This document shows positions 33,321-46,620 of a stretch of 64,000 nucleotides of DNA, piece after piece. The position numbers were made by a program, and so were the translations under genes. The stretch lies in NCBI GenBank assembly GCA_950295325.1, contig OX485804.1, forward strand, positions 68,982,033 through 69,046,032, in the 5' to 3' direction. Origin of the DNA: Polytrichum commune (taxonomy: Eukaryota; Streptophyta; Polytrichopsida; Polytrichales; Polytrichaceae). The notes under the pieces are model-generated. The model saw nothing but the letters and a program-made list of their open reading frames with translations, was not told the origin of the DNA and did no database searches. Within the stretch, counting starts at the first letter, position 1, and each line of letters begins with the position of its first letter.

Positions 33321-34754
33321 TTTGGAAGTGTTACAACCAAAAAAAATCGTTGTTTTGATATTTGGCTTCCCGTGTGAAGATTTGTGATGATAAAATCAAG
33401 GTTTGTAGCACAATACCTATGAATCCACACACTTGTGTATTAATGCAATATAAGAAGAAACCCATATTTTAAGAATGCGGTGCACAATACTCTTCTGTGG
33501 AGACATTGGTATAAAATCATACACGGTTCAAAATTGTATTGGAATTTGTATTACTCATCTTTTTAAATCAATTGATTAAAATAAATAAAAATAAAAACAT
33601 TAAATAGGTTGGGTCATAATGTCCTCGACTCGATCTCAAGTATAATATATCTTCATTATGAACATTTGTCATCCATTGTGAATATGCTCTTCAAACTCTG
33701 TGGACATCTATCAAGACTTACCAACTTTAAGCAAAACACTTCAATAAAGGATTTATATTTATAAATTTTCAGTACAATGTCATAAGTAACTGCCTTTTCT
33801 TTGAGAAAGTTATGGAACTCTTGGAATAAATCGTACATACCTATGAAGATGGTGTTTCTGTGTCAATATCGCCCTTCAAATTCACCTCCAACCTCTCATG
33901 ACATGCCATCATTCTTCATGAAGTCCGTGTAATTTCTACAACAAATGTTCTCATTTGCTCCAGCAGAAGCTTCCTAGGAACAACCACTGCCCAACTCAAA
34001 ATAGCAACCAAGTTCCTGCACTCACAAAAACCACCACTGACAAAATTATGAATTCATAGTCCAATGGGTGCTTCCTCAAAGTTCTTTCAGCTTCAGCTTC
34101 AGCTTCATATACCAAATCTTGGATCCAACAAATCGAAGCAACTTTTGAAACGTGCAAAAAAAATTGATGTTCTTTGCCTCTACCCTATGTTCACCGATCT
34201 GGAATGGAATAATAGCTCCTCCGATAGACAAGGAGCCCAAAGAAATCCACAACACCATGCATGACTCCAACTACCGGAACACTGAGCCCCTACCTCTCAC
34301 TAAGGTATGTGGGTGGTATTCGGTTACTTTTCTTGATCAGATCCCTTAATTTCATTGGTGTGTAGTTGGGAGAGATCAAAGAACAACTACCATAAAACAA
34401 ACACATGCTTAAAAGAGATTGAACTAGTACGGTTTCGGATTTCATTAACTACAACACACTCAATAGTGGACACAATTGGGAGGACCTAATATTTCACTCA
34501 TTAAATCAAGAAACATGCACTTCCAATAACCATAACAAAATTAGGGCGAGGTCTGATTTTCGTTCTGAGTTTTGCTGATGCTCCGTCGTAGCTCTGCTCA
34601 TGCAACACAAGTTTCGTTGTGCAAATCTGAACAGCAGAAGCTGGAGAACACGAAAACAGGGAACCCACTGAATAGCACCCACATACCTTTATAGGAGGCC
34701 TTAAGAGGCAGCAGCAGCAGCAGGAACAGATCCTCCACCACACTTGGAAGTTAT
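33321..34754. other. Upstream region of the receptor gene, no further gene recognised
   Basis: Contains only short frames without domains. The promoter and 5' UTR of the minus-strand receptor gene presumably lie in the first part, next to the ATG at 33320. No clear TATA box could be assigned. Confidence 0.45.
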
Positions 34755-34935
34755 GGTGGACAACGAGAGGCAGCAGCAGTAGCAGCACTCAAGCGAGCCG
34801 TGGCTATGGCAGCAAGAAGAAGAAGAAGGCGGGGGAACAAAGGTGGACAACGAGAGGCAGCAGCAGTCAGGACTCAAGAGAGGCGTGGCTATAGCAGGAA
34901 GAAGAAGAAGAAGAAGGCAGGGGAAGAAAGGTGGG
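34755..34935. repeat. Two tandem copies of an 87-bp CAG/GAA-rich unit
   Basis: GGTGGACAACGAGAGGCAGC occurs at 34755 and 34842. Both copies run on through GTGGCTAT, AGCA/GGAAG and a GAAGAAGAAG run. CAG repeats lie just before. The open frames across it have repeated basic residues only and are not convincing genes. Confidence 0.8.
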
Positions 34936-36205
34936 TTTCCTCTGCACCATCGTGGCTTGCCAAATCCCCGTCCTCAGCGCCCAAAACGTGCAGTGTTGAG
35001 TCACCAAATATTTGGGTTGCTTCCCCCAATGCTAGCATAGTTCTGACGCTGGCACAGGTGTCTCGTGTTATGACTCGAGATTCGCCTCCCTTGTCCTCTT
35101 CTTGAGAAATACAGATACTTTCTAAGGACACGTGACCCCAAGTCACTTGAGGTCAATCCGTTAATCTCAACCGTTGATAGCATGGAAGTTTCGACCTACC
35201 ATTTCATAAGGTGTCCCAAGTCCCAAGTCCCAAGTATGACATGGATGCCTACATGGCATCACTTCTTGGAGGTGAGGCTTGGGAGATGTGTTGAGTGTTG
35301 GGTCGAGCAAAAAGCTAGACCCAACTCTTGCAAATATTTTTGCCTAAAATAATCAAGATCCAACTCTAATGATAATTAGCCATACTTTAATGATTTCTTG
35401 AAGCTCAAAAGTTGGGACTTGGTCCCCATGTGGGGACTTTCTAACATGAGTGGGACTTGGGAGTTGGGACCCCATGTGAACCGGCTCTTAATGTAATGAG
35501 GGAGGGGAGGTCTCGGAGCTCGGTGGAGCCCATCTTCACGAAGGAAATCTAGATGCACTTGCATTGGTGAGGCAAGTTCCAAAACTTAGGACACAATATC
35601 TCTACTCAATTATGACAATCATAATTTAAATGACAAAACAATTCCTTCTTATTCCTTTGCTATGATTGGTTGCTAGGGTGTCGGACTCGAGACACACGGT
35701 GCACAACATTATTCATTGTTAAACTCTTGTTCTATGGGCCCTCAAAATATGACAATGAGGTGCTAAAAAAGATGCCCATGGAGACTCAGATACAAACTAA
35801 CTACCAACATCTCATTGTTATATTTTGAGAGCCCACGTCATTGAGTAATGTTATGTGAGGGTATTTCAAGCCAAGTTAGTATGTAGTAAGCTCACTAGGT
35901 GTCGGTTCCTTGAAGACACATGATGAATGTTTGAAGATAAATTTCGAGGTGGAATATCATATAGTTATAGACAACAATGGCAAATCATTACTCTCTATCA
36001 ATAGGTCTACTTGAAAACTAATATGAGGTGACATAAGGTCCATCATAGATCAACCTAGCATAACAATTTGAAAACTCATAACTAATTCATATAATGTCTC
36101 AAAATATATGAAATAAATGTGGAGACCCAATTCCATTTTCTTGATTTATAGTAAATGTTTCTTGAAGAAACGTAAAATTCTCTAAATGATAGAATTGCTC
36201 AAGAT
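34936..36205. other. Intergenic, no gene recognised
   Basis: Contains CCCAAGTCCCAAGTCCCAAG near 35214 and related GGGACTTGG phrases in opposite sense near 35410-35470, possibly the ends of an old small inverted-repeat element. No coding domain. Confidence 0.4.
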
Positions 36206-37103
36206 GTACACTAAATATTGTATTGAGTGTCATATGGTATTTTATGTCACTATGGTAACTTTCCAAATGACATTTTCTATGAAAAAGTTTACAAGTATTG
36301 TCATGGAAGAGTGAATTGTGAATGCAAAATTTGTGTCAATTCTAACAATCATGTAATGGAATCACCGGGTGTGGACTCTTCATTGGAAACTTAAATGACG
36401 TGCATGGATCCCTATGAAATTAAACTTCCAACATACAACAAGTTTATTATGAAAACAAAATGTATACATATTAACAGTATGCTAGAAAATAGACTCATGT
36501 ATTTATGCTAAGCTTTTCAATTTAATGTGATAAATGCCTCCCCTACATATACAAAACCAAAACTCATGAATTAAATAGACCTTTATTACTTACACAACCC
36601 ACTTTCACTTTCCAATGAGAAAGTCATTGAACATTTCTTCCTTCATAGCATTTAACTCAATAATGCATCAAACAAAGAAAGGCAAGAGCACAATAACCTA
36701 GCCACAATTCAAGAGGAAAACGCAAGAGAGCACATGAGCGATCCAAGTGCCTCCAATTTGTAAATCTAGAATCCAAATGCAAACCTTAACAAAAAAAATC
36801 GACAAGATAGTCATTGTGGACATTGCCATATGACAATAACATATGAAAACAGGAATTGGATGAAACTGACACAACTACTCTCAAATCTTGCTATAAACTT
36901 TAGAGCCCACTTTTGTATATTCGCCTTGACTTCAATTCACAAGTGGCAGTAATTGCAAATCAATTATGCCCTAAATTTTGTGAGAGAAGTGACAAGTAAC
37001 ATTAGGTTCACATCCAGTGTCGGTGACACTACATGGGCAATTTACATTTAATATTAAGCAAGACAAACAAAATAGGTGACACTAAATACAGTGTTTAGGG
37101 TAG
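36206..37103. mobile_element. MITE family A copy 3, enlarged
   Basis: The left 110 bp and right 170 bp match 3179-3560 (for example GTGTCATATGGTATTT at the left and GGTGACACTAAATA at the right). About 500 bp of extra AT-rich sequence lies between them, so it either carries an insertion or is a longer family member. Confidence 0.6.
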
Positions 37104-37830
37104 TTCTCTATAATATGGCAGCATACCTTACTATGCTCAATAACATGGTGTTGCACATCTTGCTTTGGACATCGGGCATTAGGCAACACTTGGATTTGAT
37201 CTGCTCAATTTGCAAACAAGCTTCAAGACTTCAGGCAAATCAATCACCATTTTAGGACTCTAGAATATATCTTAAAAGAGATCAACATGTAACCAATTTA
37301 ACTTGGAAATACTTGGATCTCAACTGCTTTTGCCCCAAATCCCCTCTGACACAGTGCCCAGCATACTCATGCTTCCACTAACACTGCTCAAGTGTCTATA
37401 TCAATACCCCACTCATGCATGGGCGTATGTCGAACATTTCGTCAATTCAAAAATTAACCTCTTGCGTTTCAGTGCAAAAAGCTTTCAAGACACCCAGCAC
37501 TTGGGTAAAGTGTTCTGGGAGAACGTCATGACTCATACACAAGGATAAGAAACCAGTAGAATTGTCACCAGTCGCAAGCCTAGATTTTTGACGAAGAAGG
37601 TGACTTCGTCTTTTCATATTATTATGTTATAAGAGTTGTCAAATTTAAGTGGTTGGACGTTCTTGTTCTGGTTGAACATTGAAGCACACAAGGTGGCTCC
37701 TCAACGTTCAGAAATGTCGGACGATTGCCGCATGCTAGTGGACTGTAAACTAGGTGAATATGTTTAAGATTGTGACCCACTTCAGAGACCTAAAATTAAG
37801 GACATAGTAGACACAAAGGATACTATGTTA
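37104..37830. other. Intergenic, no gene recognised
   Basis: Only short frames; no domain, repeat pair or RNA gene recognised. Confidence 0.45.
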
Positions 37831-37953
37831 CATGGTCTACCAATAAATAAAAAGACCAAGTGGAAAACATAGCATACCCTATGTGCACATACATGGTCTA
37901 CCAATAAATAAATAGACCAAGTGGAAAACATAGCATACCCTATGTGCACAAAT
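37831..37953. repeat. Tandem duplication, unit 61 bp
   Basis: CATGGTCTACCAATAAATAA starts at 37831 and again at 37892. The rest of the unit, through CATACCCTATGTGCACA, is nearly identical. Confidence 0.9.
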
Positions 37954-37954
37954 G

Positions 37955-39103
37955 GCAAATACATTATGTAGTACACCATGACATGAACGATTGAATGGAA
38001 ATTCCAACATACATAAGGCCGTGGCTCTGCGTAATTGAATCGCTTGTTCATTCTCCACATGTGCAGAGCCTTCAAAGGATGTGAAGTGACTGAATTGATC
38101 CACCTACACAATATAGCTCTTACAATTACAACACAGGCACACACTGAAGTCAATAATTGTGTACTTACTGCTCATAAGTCTTTGTGGTACTCTTGGGAGT
38201 TTATTTGCTAACAAAGGACAAGGATGAGAGTAGCATGAGAATGTACTAGGTAGATGGTACAGGTGACGTCCAAATCAAAATTGAGTGAGATGATGCTGGA
38301 TTCTATTTACGTACCTGAAATTGCTTGTAGGACAGTTTGTGCATACAGTGCAATTCCAAAAATGATAAATTACATACCATACCATCAGACAAATTACCTG
38401 TAGTACACGCCACCTGTGCATGGCCATTACAAAACAAGATATTCCTTCCTGAGGTTCTGTCATCATTTGCATAAGTTACAATAATTGATAACCAATTACT
38501 GGTTTCCTGTCAAATTCTTCAAAAACCTGTATCTGCAGGTGATCAAGTTTAAGTTATGAATAAGACTTGAAAGCACCTGACATCAAATGCAAAGTCACCC
38601 ATGAAACCTCCCAACACACCAATAGAGGTTTCGAAAACATGTGTTACAAGTGTTGTGCGAGTGTCTTCACTGAATAACCCAAAGAAGGGTGAACTAAAAT
38701 GATCTAAATCACTAGCCCAGGATAGAAGTACACTGAAGCCCCCCTTTCGTGGTCCTGCTATTCTCTTCAATATTGTTGCTTGAACATCCCCACAACCTGT
38801 GTCATTTTACAAGTGGTCACATAAATCAATGCAAAAATGATCTTCCATTCTGAACTAGAATCTTAGTTGTCCTTCAAACAAACATATGAACGGCAATGAC
38901 TTTACAGAGCAATGGTTGTAATCCAAACCTCATTGCCAAGTTTTCATTCACCTAAGAACGTGATAGAAACGTAATTGGAATGGTGAGATAAATGATGAGT
39001 ATACCTTGGTCATAAGAGGATCACCAGGTTTGTAGCAGGATTTCCTTCTGATATAGTCTCCAGATTGTCTTTGTAAACAAGCAACGCCATCACTTGACAT
39101 CCA
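37955..39103 (-). pseudogene. Unidentified multi-exon gene or remnant downstream of EXO84
   Basis: Four minus-strand blocks look coding and splice-bounded. 39103-39005 contains CLQRQSGDYIRRKSCYKPGD. 38796-38577 contains FSVLLSWASDLDHFSSPFFG and ends in GTGC. About 38511-38400 contains TSGRNILFCNGHAQVACTT. About 38103-37960 contains FEGSAHVENEQAIQLRRATA. The phases do not join cleanly between blocks 1-2 and 2-3, which suggests a missing small exon or frame damage. I do not recognise the family. It could be a decayed gene or part of an unannotated conserved plant protein. Confidence 0.4.
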
Positions 39104-39527
39104 CTGCATAGGAGAACCAATAAGTGTAGACTTTGACTTATTGCTCCACATGCATCAGAAACCCAAGTTTCTACCAGATTACTTTTTGGGGAAGCTCACC
39201 AACTGCAAACCTGCCTAGATCACTATCTTATCTACGTTCTAGGATGAGGGACTTGTGCTAATCAGATGTTCTGCTGGGACACCTAGTTGCTAGTGGGTAA
39301 GAGGCCTTTATGTGCCTCTTACCCTTCTCTACATACTGCTTTTACAACAATTTACTCAGAATTGACATGTTTCAATGTAACCTTCAAAATAAGTGAGATT
39401 GGTGGTGAAGCCATGCACTATTTTGCCTATATGCTTAAAAATGGAGTAAGACTTCCTGTCACATCTAATGCAATTCCGCCGCCACATAGGTAGCCAAATA
39501 CTGATGTTAAGAATCAGCTGTTTGATA

Positions 39528-42500
39528 TCATTCACTCCCATGTGAACGAAATGAGGAGACCGATTGTGCAGATATTGAAGCTGTGGGGCTGCTGACTTGT
39601 CGATTGCAGCCTTCAAGAAGTCTACGCACTGCTTCTTGAGCTGCGTTCAAGAACCACTCGTCCTCTTGTAATACACTGCGGAGCACAAAAGATTCACCGT
39701 GAGCTCATAGGCAAATTGCGTTGAATAAGAGGAATAACTTCGACACGAGGATTTTCTCATTAAGCAGCTACAGTAGCCTATCACTCTCTGTGCTATTACT
39801 ATGGAGGAGGATTTGGCGATGTCGAAATATACTGTGGGTTAAAACATTCTCAATTGTGAAAGACACCTTCATATTGTAGATCAACTCACACTATGAAGAT
39901 TCAGCAGTTGTACACCAACTTTTAGAATGAGTAGCTTGAAATGATTGATCTAAACACAAAGGCTTATGTACAAAAATAACTGCACTATCATTCACTTTCA
40001 TATCAAACCTGTGGGGGTCTCCTCCAGTTGCTGCAAAAGCAGTAACAGCACGGGCTGTGACATCATTGACTACTTGGCGCATGTGTCTCGAGGAGAACCG
40101 ACCATTCATTGCAACCTGAATGACAAATTGCATGTCCAGCACAAACTGGAAACACCAATATTGTTTAGAAACCAATCCCAGCAAAATTTGAACTAGACAT
40201 ATAAAAAGTAAGCTGCAAATGCAGAATCAATTAAACACTAATGGAGCTGCACACCATATTTCTTCAACCTTGAAGGCCTGCACTAATAAACAACGCCATG
40301 TTCCCATCCCACCATTTGCAAGCAAAAATGTTCAATTGACCCAAAAAGACTTTCCACACGCATTGAGAAAGCTACATACTTGTTGCAAACCAATAGGTCC
40401 CAATCTGGTCTCTCCATCTTCAATGGCATCCCAGAAGTCCTGGTCTTCTGACAACCAAATCACTAATGTCTCTGTGAGTCGCATCAGCAATACAACAACA
40501 ACCCTTTCTCTCCCAGCTAGCAATTCTGCTGCCGTCTGTTGTATTGAGGTCAGCTTGTTGAATAATGACTGCAAGTTCCAAATGTCATAAGAATGTCATC
40601 AGACCTCTACATGGTATGGCCCAACACTCATCCATTCCACCTGAGACTACAGGGAACACTACAGTGTGACAAAGGCCATCAATCAGAAATGTATGTAAAT
40701 AGAGTGTCACAGAGGTTGTAGAGCTGACCTGAAAAATAGGAGACGGCATTGGTTCTTGATGCCAATTAGGGTCTCCTCCATCATTGTCAAGCTGCAAGTA
40801 TGTTTCTGGACAAAGCTGAGACTCAGCATCGTTAGAATAATAAATTAGCTCCAAAACATGTTGTCTACAAAGATGATCCCTGAGTCTGTCAACACCCCGT
40901 TGCAACCTCCGACGCCAATCCTTCAACTCTGGAAGTCGATTTGCAGTAGTACCAAAATGATTCCTCTCTGCATGCAAAATCACATGGTGAACTAAATTAT
41001 TACTCGAAAACCCACTACAAGAGCTCTCCAGAAGCTTAAATGCATCTTGTTAAATTCTCATGGGAGATAACAAGGTGTAAGAACAAATTGATTCTCTTAC
41101 TTGATAGACCGGCCTTGAAAAAATTTGAACAAATGAACAAGGACGGGGTGTGTAACAACAGGGTATGAAAGTTTTTCACCCATAGGGTTACTGCCTCCTT
41201 TTAAAGATGGACAGTATCCAACAGCCTTATCTTTAAACCTAGGTCAACTTGATTGCCCAATGTTAAAACCCGCACCACTTGCAAGGTGGACCAAAGTTGT
41301 AACAATTTGAGTTGATGACTCCATGAAAATGTGAACAGATACATGTCGTAACTGTGCATATACTGCATAGAAGAGATCTCCTTCACCAGTCCATGCACAA
41401 GCTATTATTTAGCTTTAGATGGAATAAAGATTACCTTGCTCCCGGCCTCGTCGAGTTGTAGCCCGGAGATCGTCTCGGCTCATTACTGTCTGCATACCAC
41501 CTGGCACCAGCTTTGAGGCAGCACGTGGTAAAAGCTCATCTGCAAGGGCTGAAGCATTTGCAAGTAACGACAGTTGCTGCCCCTCTGTTGTCGCAGTTCG
41601 CACCTGTTACAACTAATGCATTCAAGAGTCGATATGCCACAGGGTTGTGCAGGTGTTCCTAAACATCTCAACTTTGAAAGTAAATGGCAGTAAAGTAAAT
41701 AGAATCCCTTTAAGAAACTAACTCCTGAAGTACAACCTTTTGCATTGTCACCCTACAGATAAGATGCACAAATTGCAGATCAGTTGGTGATCACCACATC
41801 GCTTGTACAATAATAACATTGGTGCAGGAGATTCTATTTTTCTGCAGGTAATGGGTAAATATTATTTAAGGTAATTTATTGTATGTTTCTTAAACATCAT
41901 CATATACCTGATCTAATCTAAGGTTCTTACCTTCCGATCATCTCCATTTTCTGCCCCAACATCCTCATCCTCTCCAGGATTAGGTACAGCCTTTATAAGC
42001 ATATCAATGTACTGGTCGAAGAGCATAGACAAACCATCAAGAGTAGGACCTCCCAGCTGCATGCTTATCAACGGGGCAACATCCTCAAGAAAGTCCTGAA
42101 CCAAAGTTCAACCACGACAAAAATTGATTACAAACAAACAAAACAAATGGACCATTTACTGAATGGTAATGATGAATACCCTACACAACTTTGCTGGAAG
42201 AAACAAGCTCGAGGTTCTCAACCACCACATTTAGGAAAATCCTCGTTTCCCCTGGATTTTGAAAGAAGCACATAGAAATTCTGCTTGCTACACCCAAAGA
42301 AGGCAGTGCATAACATGGCAGGATGAATGTTTGGAAAGAGAACAAACCTGAACCATAAAGTTGAAGCGATGCGCACTGCTAGATAACTTCAAGTATGTTG
42401 CAAGTGCACCAAGGCTACTAGCATGAGAGGACCTGAGTCCATATGAACCTCGTAGCATGGCTCCTGGGTGTGTTAGCACCCAATCATCAGCTGCTGCCAA

Positions 42501-45050
42501 TGCAGCCACACTCTCCTCGATTCTCGTCAAATTTGCTTCCAGTGCCTGCTCTACACTAGGCCTAACAAGCTTGGACAGAACTGGACAGAGAGCCAGACCC
42601 TGGTCTTCTAATAATGAACAATGACCCAGTGCAATCTGCACACATTCAGCAGCAGCACGCAGACCCCCAGCAGCCGCTGATGAAGACAGAACATGGCGTT
42701 TTACTAAGGAGGCATAGTGTTCAGTTTCAGAACGGGCCCATAACACAAGCTCTGAGGCATAGGCAGGGTCTTCACCAAACACTGCAACTGAATCTCTTGA
42801 AGCCTGCAAGATTTAAATACCGCAAAGAAAACAATATATAATAAGTTAGTTAGGGAAAACAATTCCGCACAAAACCAGCACTCACAAAGTACACTAATCT
42901 GCTGAAACTTGCTAGATGACTAGCAAGAATAGACCTTTAAAAAACAATCATGAACATAAAAAATGCACAGTGGCAAGGGAAGGAAGCATCAACTATGAAA
43001 TACAGTTGCAAGTCATGTAGTCCACTGGAACTCCAAAGTGAACCTCGTTTAATCTCATATAATCATATGTGGCATTTATAATGCATGAGCCATTACTGCA
43101 AAAGCCTAATCTTATTGTTCAATCAAAAAGTTCATCTTAGCTCTATAAGTTGTACTAGCCATCAGAACTGGCATTGGAAGACTCTGCTTGGGGGAGTACC
43201 TGGGCAATGGCAGAAAATACTAACTGCGAGAGGGCAGCAGTGTAAGCTCCACCATACGATGTCCCACTAGGACGCAAGCTTCTGATGTTATGCTGGAGTC
43301 TCTCATGGTGAGACTGCAACAAGAGTGTGTGGGCACGCGTTCCATCACCAAGTCTGTCTAAAGCAGCTATTGCTGATCTTAATTCTTTCCCTCGAAAGAA
43401 AGGTTGCTGAATTGCATCTGCAAGCTGCTCGGCCAGCCTAGATCTCCTTTCGGATAAAGCTGTCTGCAAATCTGAAGCTACATCGCGACTTATCCTGCCT
43501 TCATAACCGCTTGAATTTAATCCCTCCGCAACCAATCTGTCCCCGTCATCAAGGGCTGAAAGCGCTTGATCAACCTTCTTCTCAGCTAGAAGTACATCAA
43601 TTATGTCTGGTAATGCCTGGGCCAACCTCTCAACCTCTGTAGGTTCTGGATCATTCTGAGGAAGATTCTTGTCTTGGGTCTCTACCTTAGATGTGTTGCT
43701 TGCAGAATTTGGAGCACCACTTTCTGCTAGACTGCGCACTAGAGCTGCTTGAGACGATAGAAGATTCCTCATGGCAAGTAGCTCCCCTTCAAGATCAGAT
43801 ATTTCTTGTGAAGTTCTGCCGAACATAGCGGATTGAATTTAGAAAAGAGTACAAACGCAAAAAATACTCAAGTACAGCAAGAGACTACTGAATACCAGGA
43901 TTCTTCCTCATAATGAACAGGACTACGCCATAAGCCAGTCCCTTATTGAGCCCTTAACTATGAAAATGATTGTTCAGTGCCTTCATTTTCAAGACACTAA
44001 TCCAAGCAATTCATTGCCCACATTTGTCCAATCCGGTAACAACCTCACCAACAAGGCTAACACAAGACTCAGCTGCCAAAAAGAAGCTTCGACTGGTCAC
44101 TAACTCAAATTCGAATAGAAACTTCTAAATAGCAAGCAAGAAAAATCTCCTCAGAGGCATTCAAAATTTTCTTCACGCCCTAGCCTTATGAAGGCACGCC
44201 CTTGAAATTAGGCAAGGGCGTTCAAAGGAACACTTCACAAAGCAGGAGGCTAAAACAAATAAGAAAAACAAGAGTAGCAGCAATTACAATTTGGAATAGG
44301 CATTAACATAATCAGTGCTAGGGTCACGTATACTGAAGACAAACATGGTGATTCAAAATCACATTAGGTTTTGACTTTGCCATCACTCTAGGGCAGCTTG
44401 TTTTCCAGTCCTGCATACCCTCTCATACAGGCTCTCATACTGGCAATAAAAAAATAAGAAGGGGATGTAATGCACCTAATGAACGCGGCATAATTGGCAT
44501 AAACACTTTTTCGCATTTCCTCGGCAGATGATTTCTTCAGATCCAGTAGGTCCTCGCACAATTTTCTTATGCCCTGCCATAGAAACGCTCAATCAGCCAG
44601 GTTGAGCAGGGCTAAGAAACTCGTATAAATTCAGTAAACATTCTACTCTTGAGCATTCAATGATAAGAGTACCGAGGTACTGAATTCCAACTTTGGAGCT
44701 ACTAGTGAACACTAACACTCTTATATTGTTATCCTAGTTCCACACCCTGCCATAAAGTTTCCATGTACACTCAAAGTCCAAGATTCGGAACAAAATATCC
44801 ACAATCTGGCATACGTGATGATAAGACGCAATACCTTTTCGCTCATAGACTGGCACTTAGATTGCACATAAGTTTGCGCATCAAAATCTTCAGTCTCGAA
44901 CACGGCAAGTTCTTCATGCAAATGGTCGGCGTAGCCATTACTAACAGGAGGAGCCACGGCCAACACACCATTGCTGCCATTCGAATGAAGCACACTTGCC
45001 GGCGCTCCTCCGGCGCTCCGAACCCGGACAGAAGGCTTAACTGAGCCCAT
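39528..45050 (-). CDS. EXO84: Exocyst complex component EXO84 (EXO84B-like), ten exons, 810 aa
   Basis: EXO84 is a subunit of the octameric exocyst, which tethers secretory vesicles to the plasma membrane. Exons on the minus strand: 45050-44835, 44573-44476, 43815-43200, 42803-42348, 42095-41931, 41603-41435, 40967-40729, 40568-40380, 40145-40009, 39675-39528. Every junction has GT and AG and the phases close to 2,433 nt without a stop. Conserved blocks seen include DFDAQTYVQSKCQSMSEK, TSQEISDLEGELLAMRNLL, SSAAAGGLRAAAECVQIALG, HRFNFMVQDFLEDVAP, LLMRLTETLVIWLSEDQDFW and LQEDEWF near the C-terminus. Length is close to plant EXO84B proteins as I remember them. The start is the first ATG (MGSVKP), conserved in the partial copy at 21759. 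Family known; identity by recognition, not search. Confidence 0.95.
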
Positions 45051-45794
45051 CGCTTCTTCCGAAGCTCCAATAGTGGACCCTAATCAGTATCTGATCCTGT
45101 TCATAGAATCTCTCTCCCTAGCTGCATTCCAGCTTTAGCCAGATCTGGTGCAAATCCCCTACACACTCCACGCAGGGCCTGCCAAAGCTCCCCTATGCTA
45201 ATTCACATTCGCGAGCTGCATTGAATCTTTCAGACGTAAACACCTGCTGTGTTTAAGATTATAAAGATGCTTCAACGGGGAAGAAGCCGACTCGTCTATC
45301 TTTTAACCTGATCTGAACCCTAAGCACGCAATTCCCGTGAACTGCACATCACACCGCATTTCGCCTCAAAACGTCGATCTATTCATTTCACAGGCTTTTC
45401 TAGCAGGCGTGGAACTTGTGTTGAAACTCTCCTTGTAACGCGAAGTCCTTCCGATTCAGAGTATAAGCTTAAACCTCTGCAGTAATTCACAAGCAACCGA
45501 GTCATCAGCGCATGCTCCGTTTAAGAAAGATCTCCAACTTAACCCCTTTAGCCTACACACGAACTCGTCCAGAATGCAGCAGAATGGGCCAAATCTCACA
45601 AGAAGAGATTTGTAACGAGCGGAAGAACGACAGTATTGTGTGAACCGGCCAGGAATGGCGAGTTAGGGCGATGTGAAGCGAGCGGTACCGCGATTTCCGA
45701 GCTCGAGATCTGGGACAAACGTTGCCAAGACTCGGCCATGGCCAGCCTCACGCCATAGCCACTCTAACCACCATTATTAACTAGAGGTAGAATT
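45051..45794 (-). promoter_or_regulatory. EXO84: EXO84 5' UTR and promoter region
   Basis: Less AT-rich than its surroundings. The first about 120 bp upstream of the ATG are also preserved in the partial copy at 21760-21890. No TATA box could be assigned with confidence. Confidence 0.45.
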
Positions 45795-46070
45795 CCCGTC
45801 AAATTCGCACCTCAGGTGGACGAACGACGGCGGCGAACGTTATCGTAGTTCGTCCATATTCTTAGGGGGGCCGGGCCCCGTAACCAACAGGGCTTTCTAA
45901 AAGTTCTAATTAGGGTAAACTCTGCACCTCTGGTGGACGAACGACGACGGAAAGTACCCACGACTCGTCCACATTCATCCATATCCTTCAATTTTTATTA
46001 ACCAAAGTTGGAACTACGTTAGGGTGAAATTTGGACCTTGGGTGGACACACAGGGATGGAGAGTAAAAAC
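45795..46070. repeat. Three imperfect repeats of about 110-116 bp
   Basis: GCACCTCAGGTGGACGAACG (45807), GCACCTCTGGTGGACGAACG (45924) and a more diverged GGACCTTGGGTGGACAC (46033) head successive units. The first two also share TTCGTCCA/CTCGTCCA blocks. Confidence 0.75.
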
Positions 46071-46078
46071 GTTAAGTA

Positions 46079-46620
46079 CTACACCGCTTATGGCATTTAG
46101 TGTCACATACACTATTTGCGAAGGGCCTAAACTAGATGTCTAGAGGTCTCAAAGTGTCACATCCGTTAATTGCCAATATGATCTTATTTGTCAACATAAG
46201 TAACTTTTTTAAGTGAAATTTTATTTACATTATGACATTTAGCATAGCGCATTGAGATACTTGAGATGGTGTTTTTTCATTATAATATGAGAGGGAAAAC
46301 ATTATCGAGCATATCAATGGCATGCGACATGTGTTTACAATTTAGTATGCAAGAGGAAAATATTCTCAAGCATTCTATTGCCAAGTGTCATTTGAGTACA
46401 CTTTAGTCAACTTGTAGCTCATTGTGTAACATAGGAATACACCTCATAACATTATTGAACATACTCATGCCAATATTAGCATTTACACTTGAATGCCAAT
46501 TGTCATGAGGTGACACTAACAATGAAGTTTGTTGATCGATCGTGTAACCTAGCATATGTCTCGAAATAGGGTAAGTGACATAAATTACACATGTGACACT
46601 AAATACCAAAATTGGTGTAG
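46079..46620. mobile_element. MITE family A copy 4
   Basis: The left end CTACACCGCTTATGGCATTT, continuing AGTGTCACAT, is mirrored by the right end finishing AATTGGTGTAG. It is 542 bp and non-coding. The end sequence resembles copies 1-3. A convincing target-site duplication was not seen. Confidence 0.6.

Noticed and set aside
34501-35146. Several overlapping ORFs of 60-101 aa on both strands
   Set aside because: They arise from CAG/GAA-type repeats, lack domains and overlap each other in opposite senses.
35205-35480. MITE bounded by CCCAAGTCCC / GGGACTTGGG phrases
   Set aside because: The opposite-sense phrases do not align as a clear terminal inverted repeat and no target duplication is visible.
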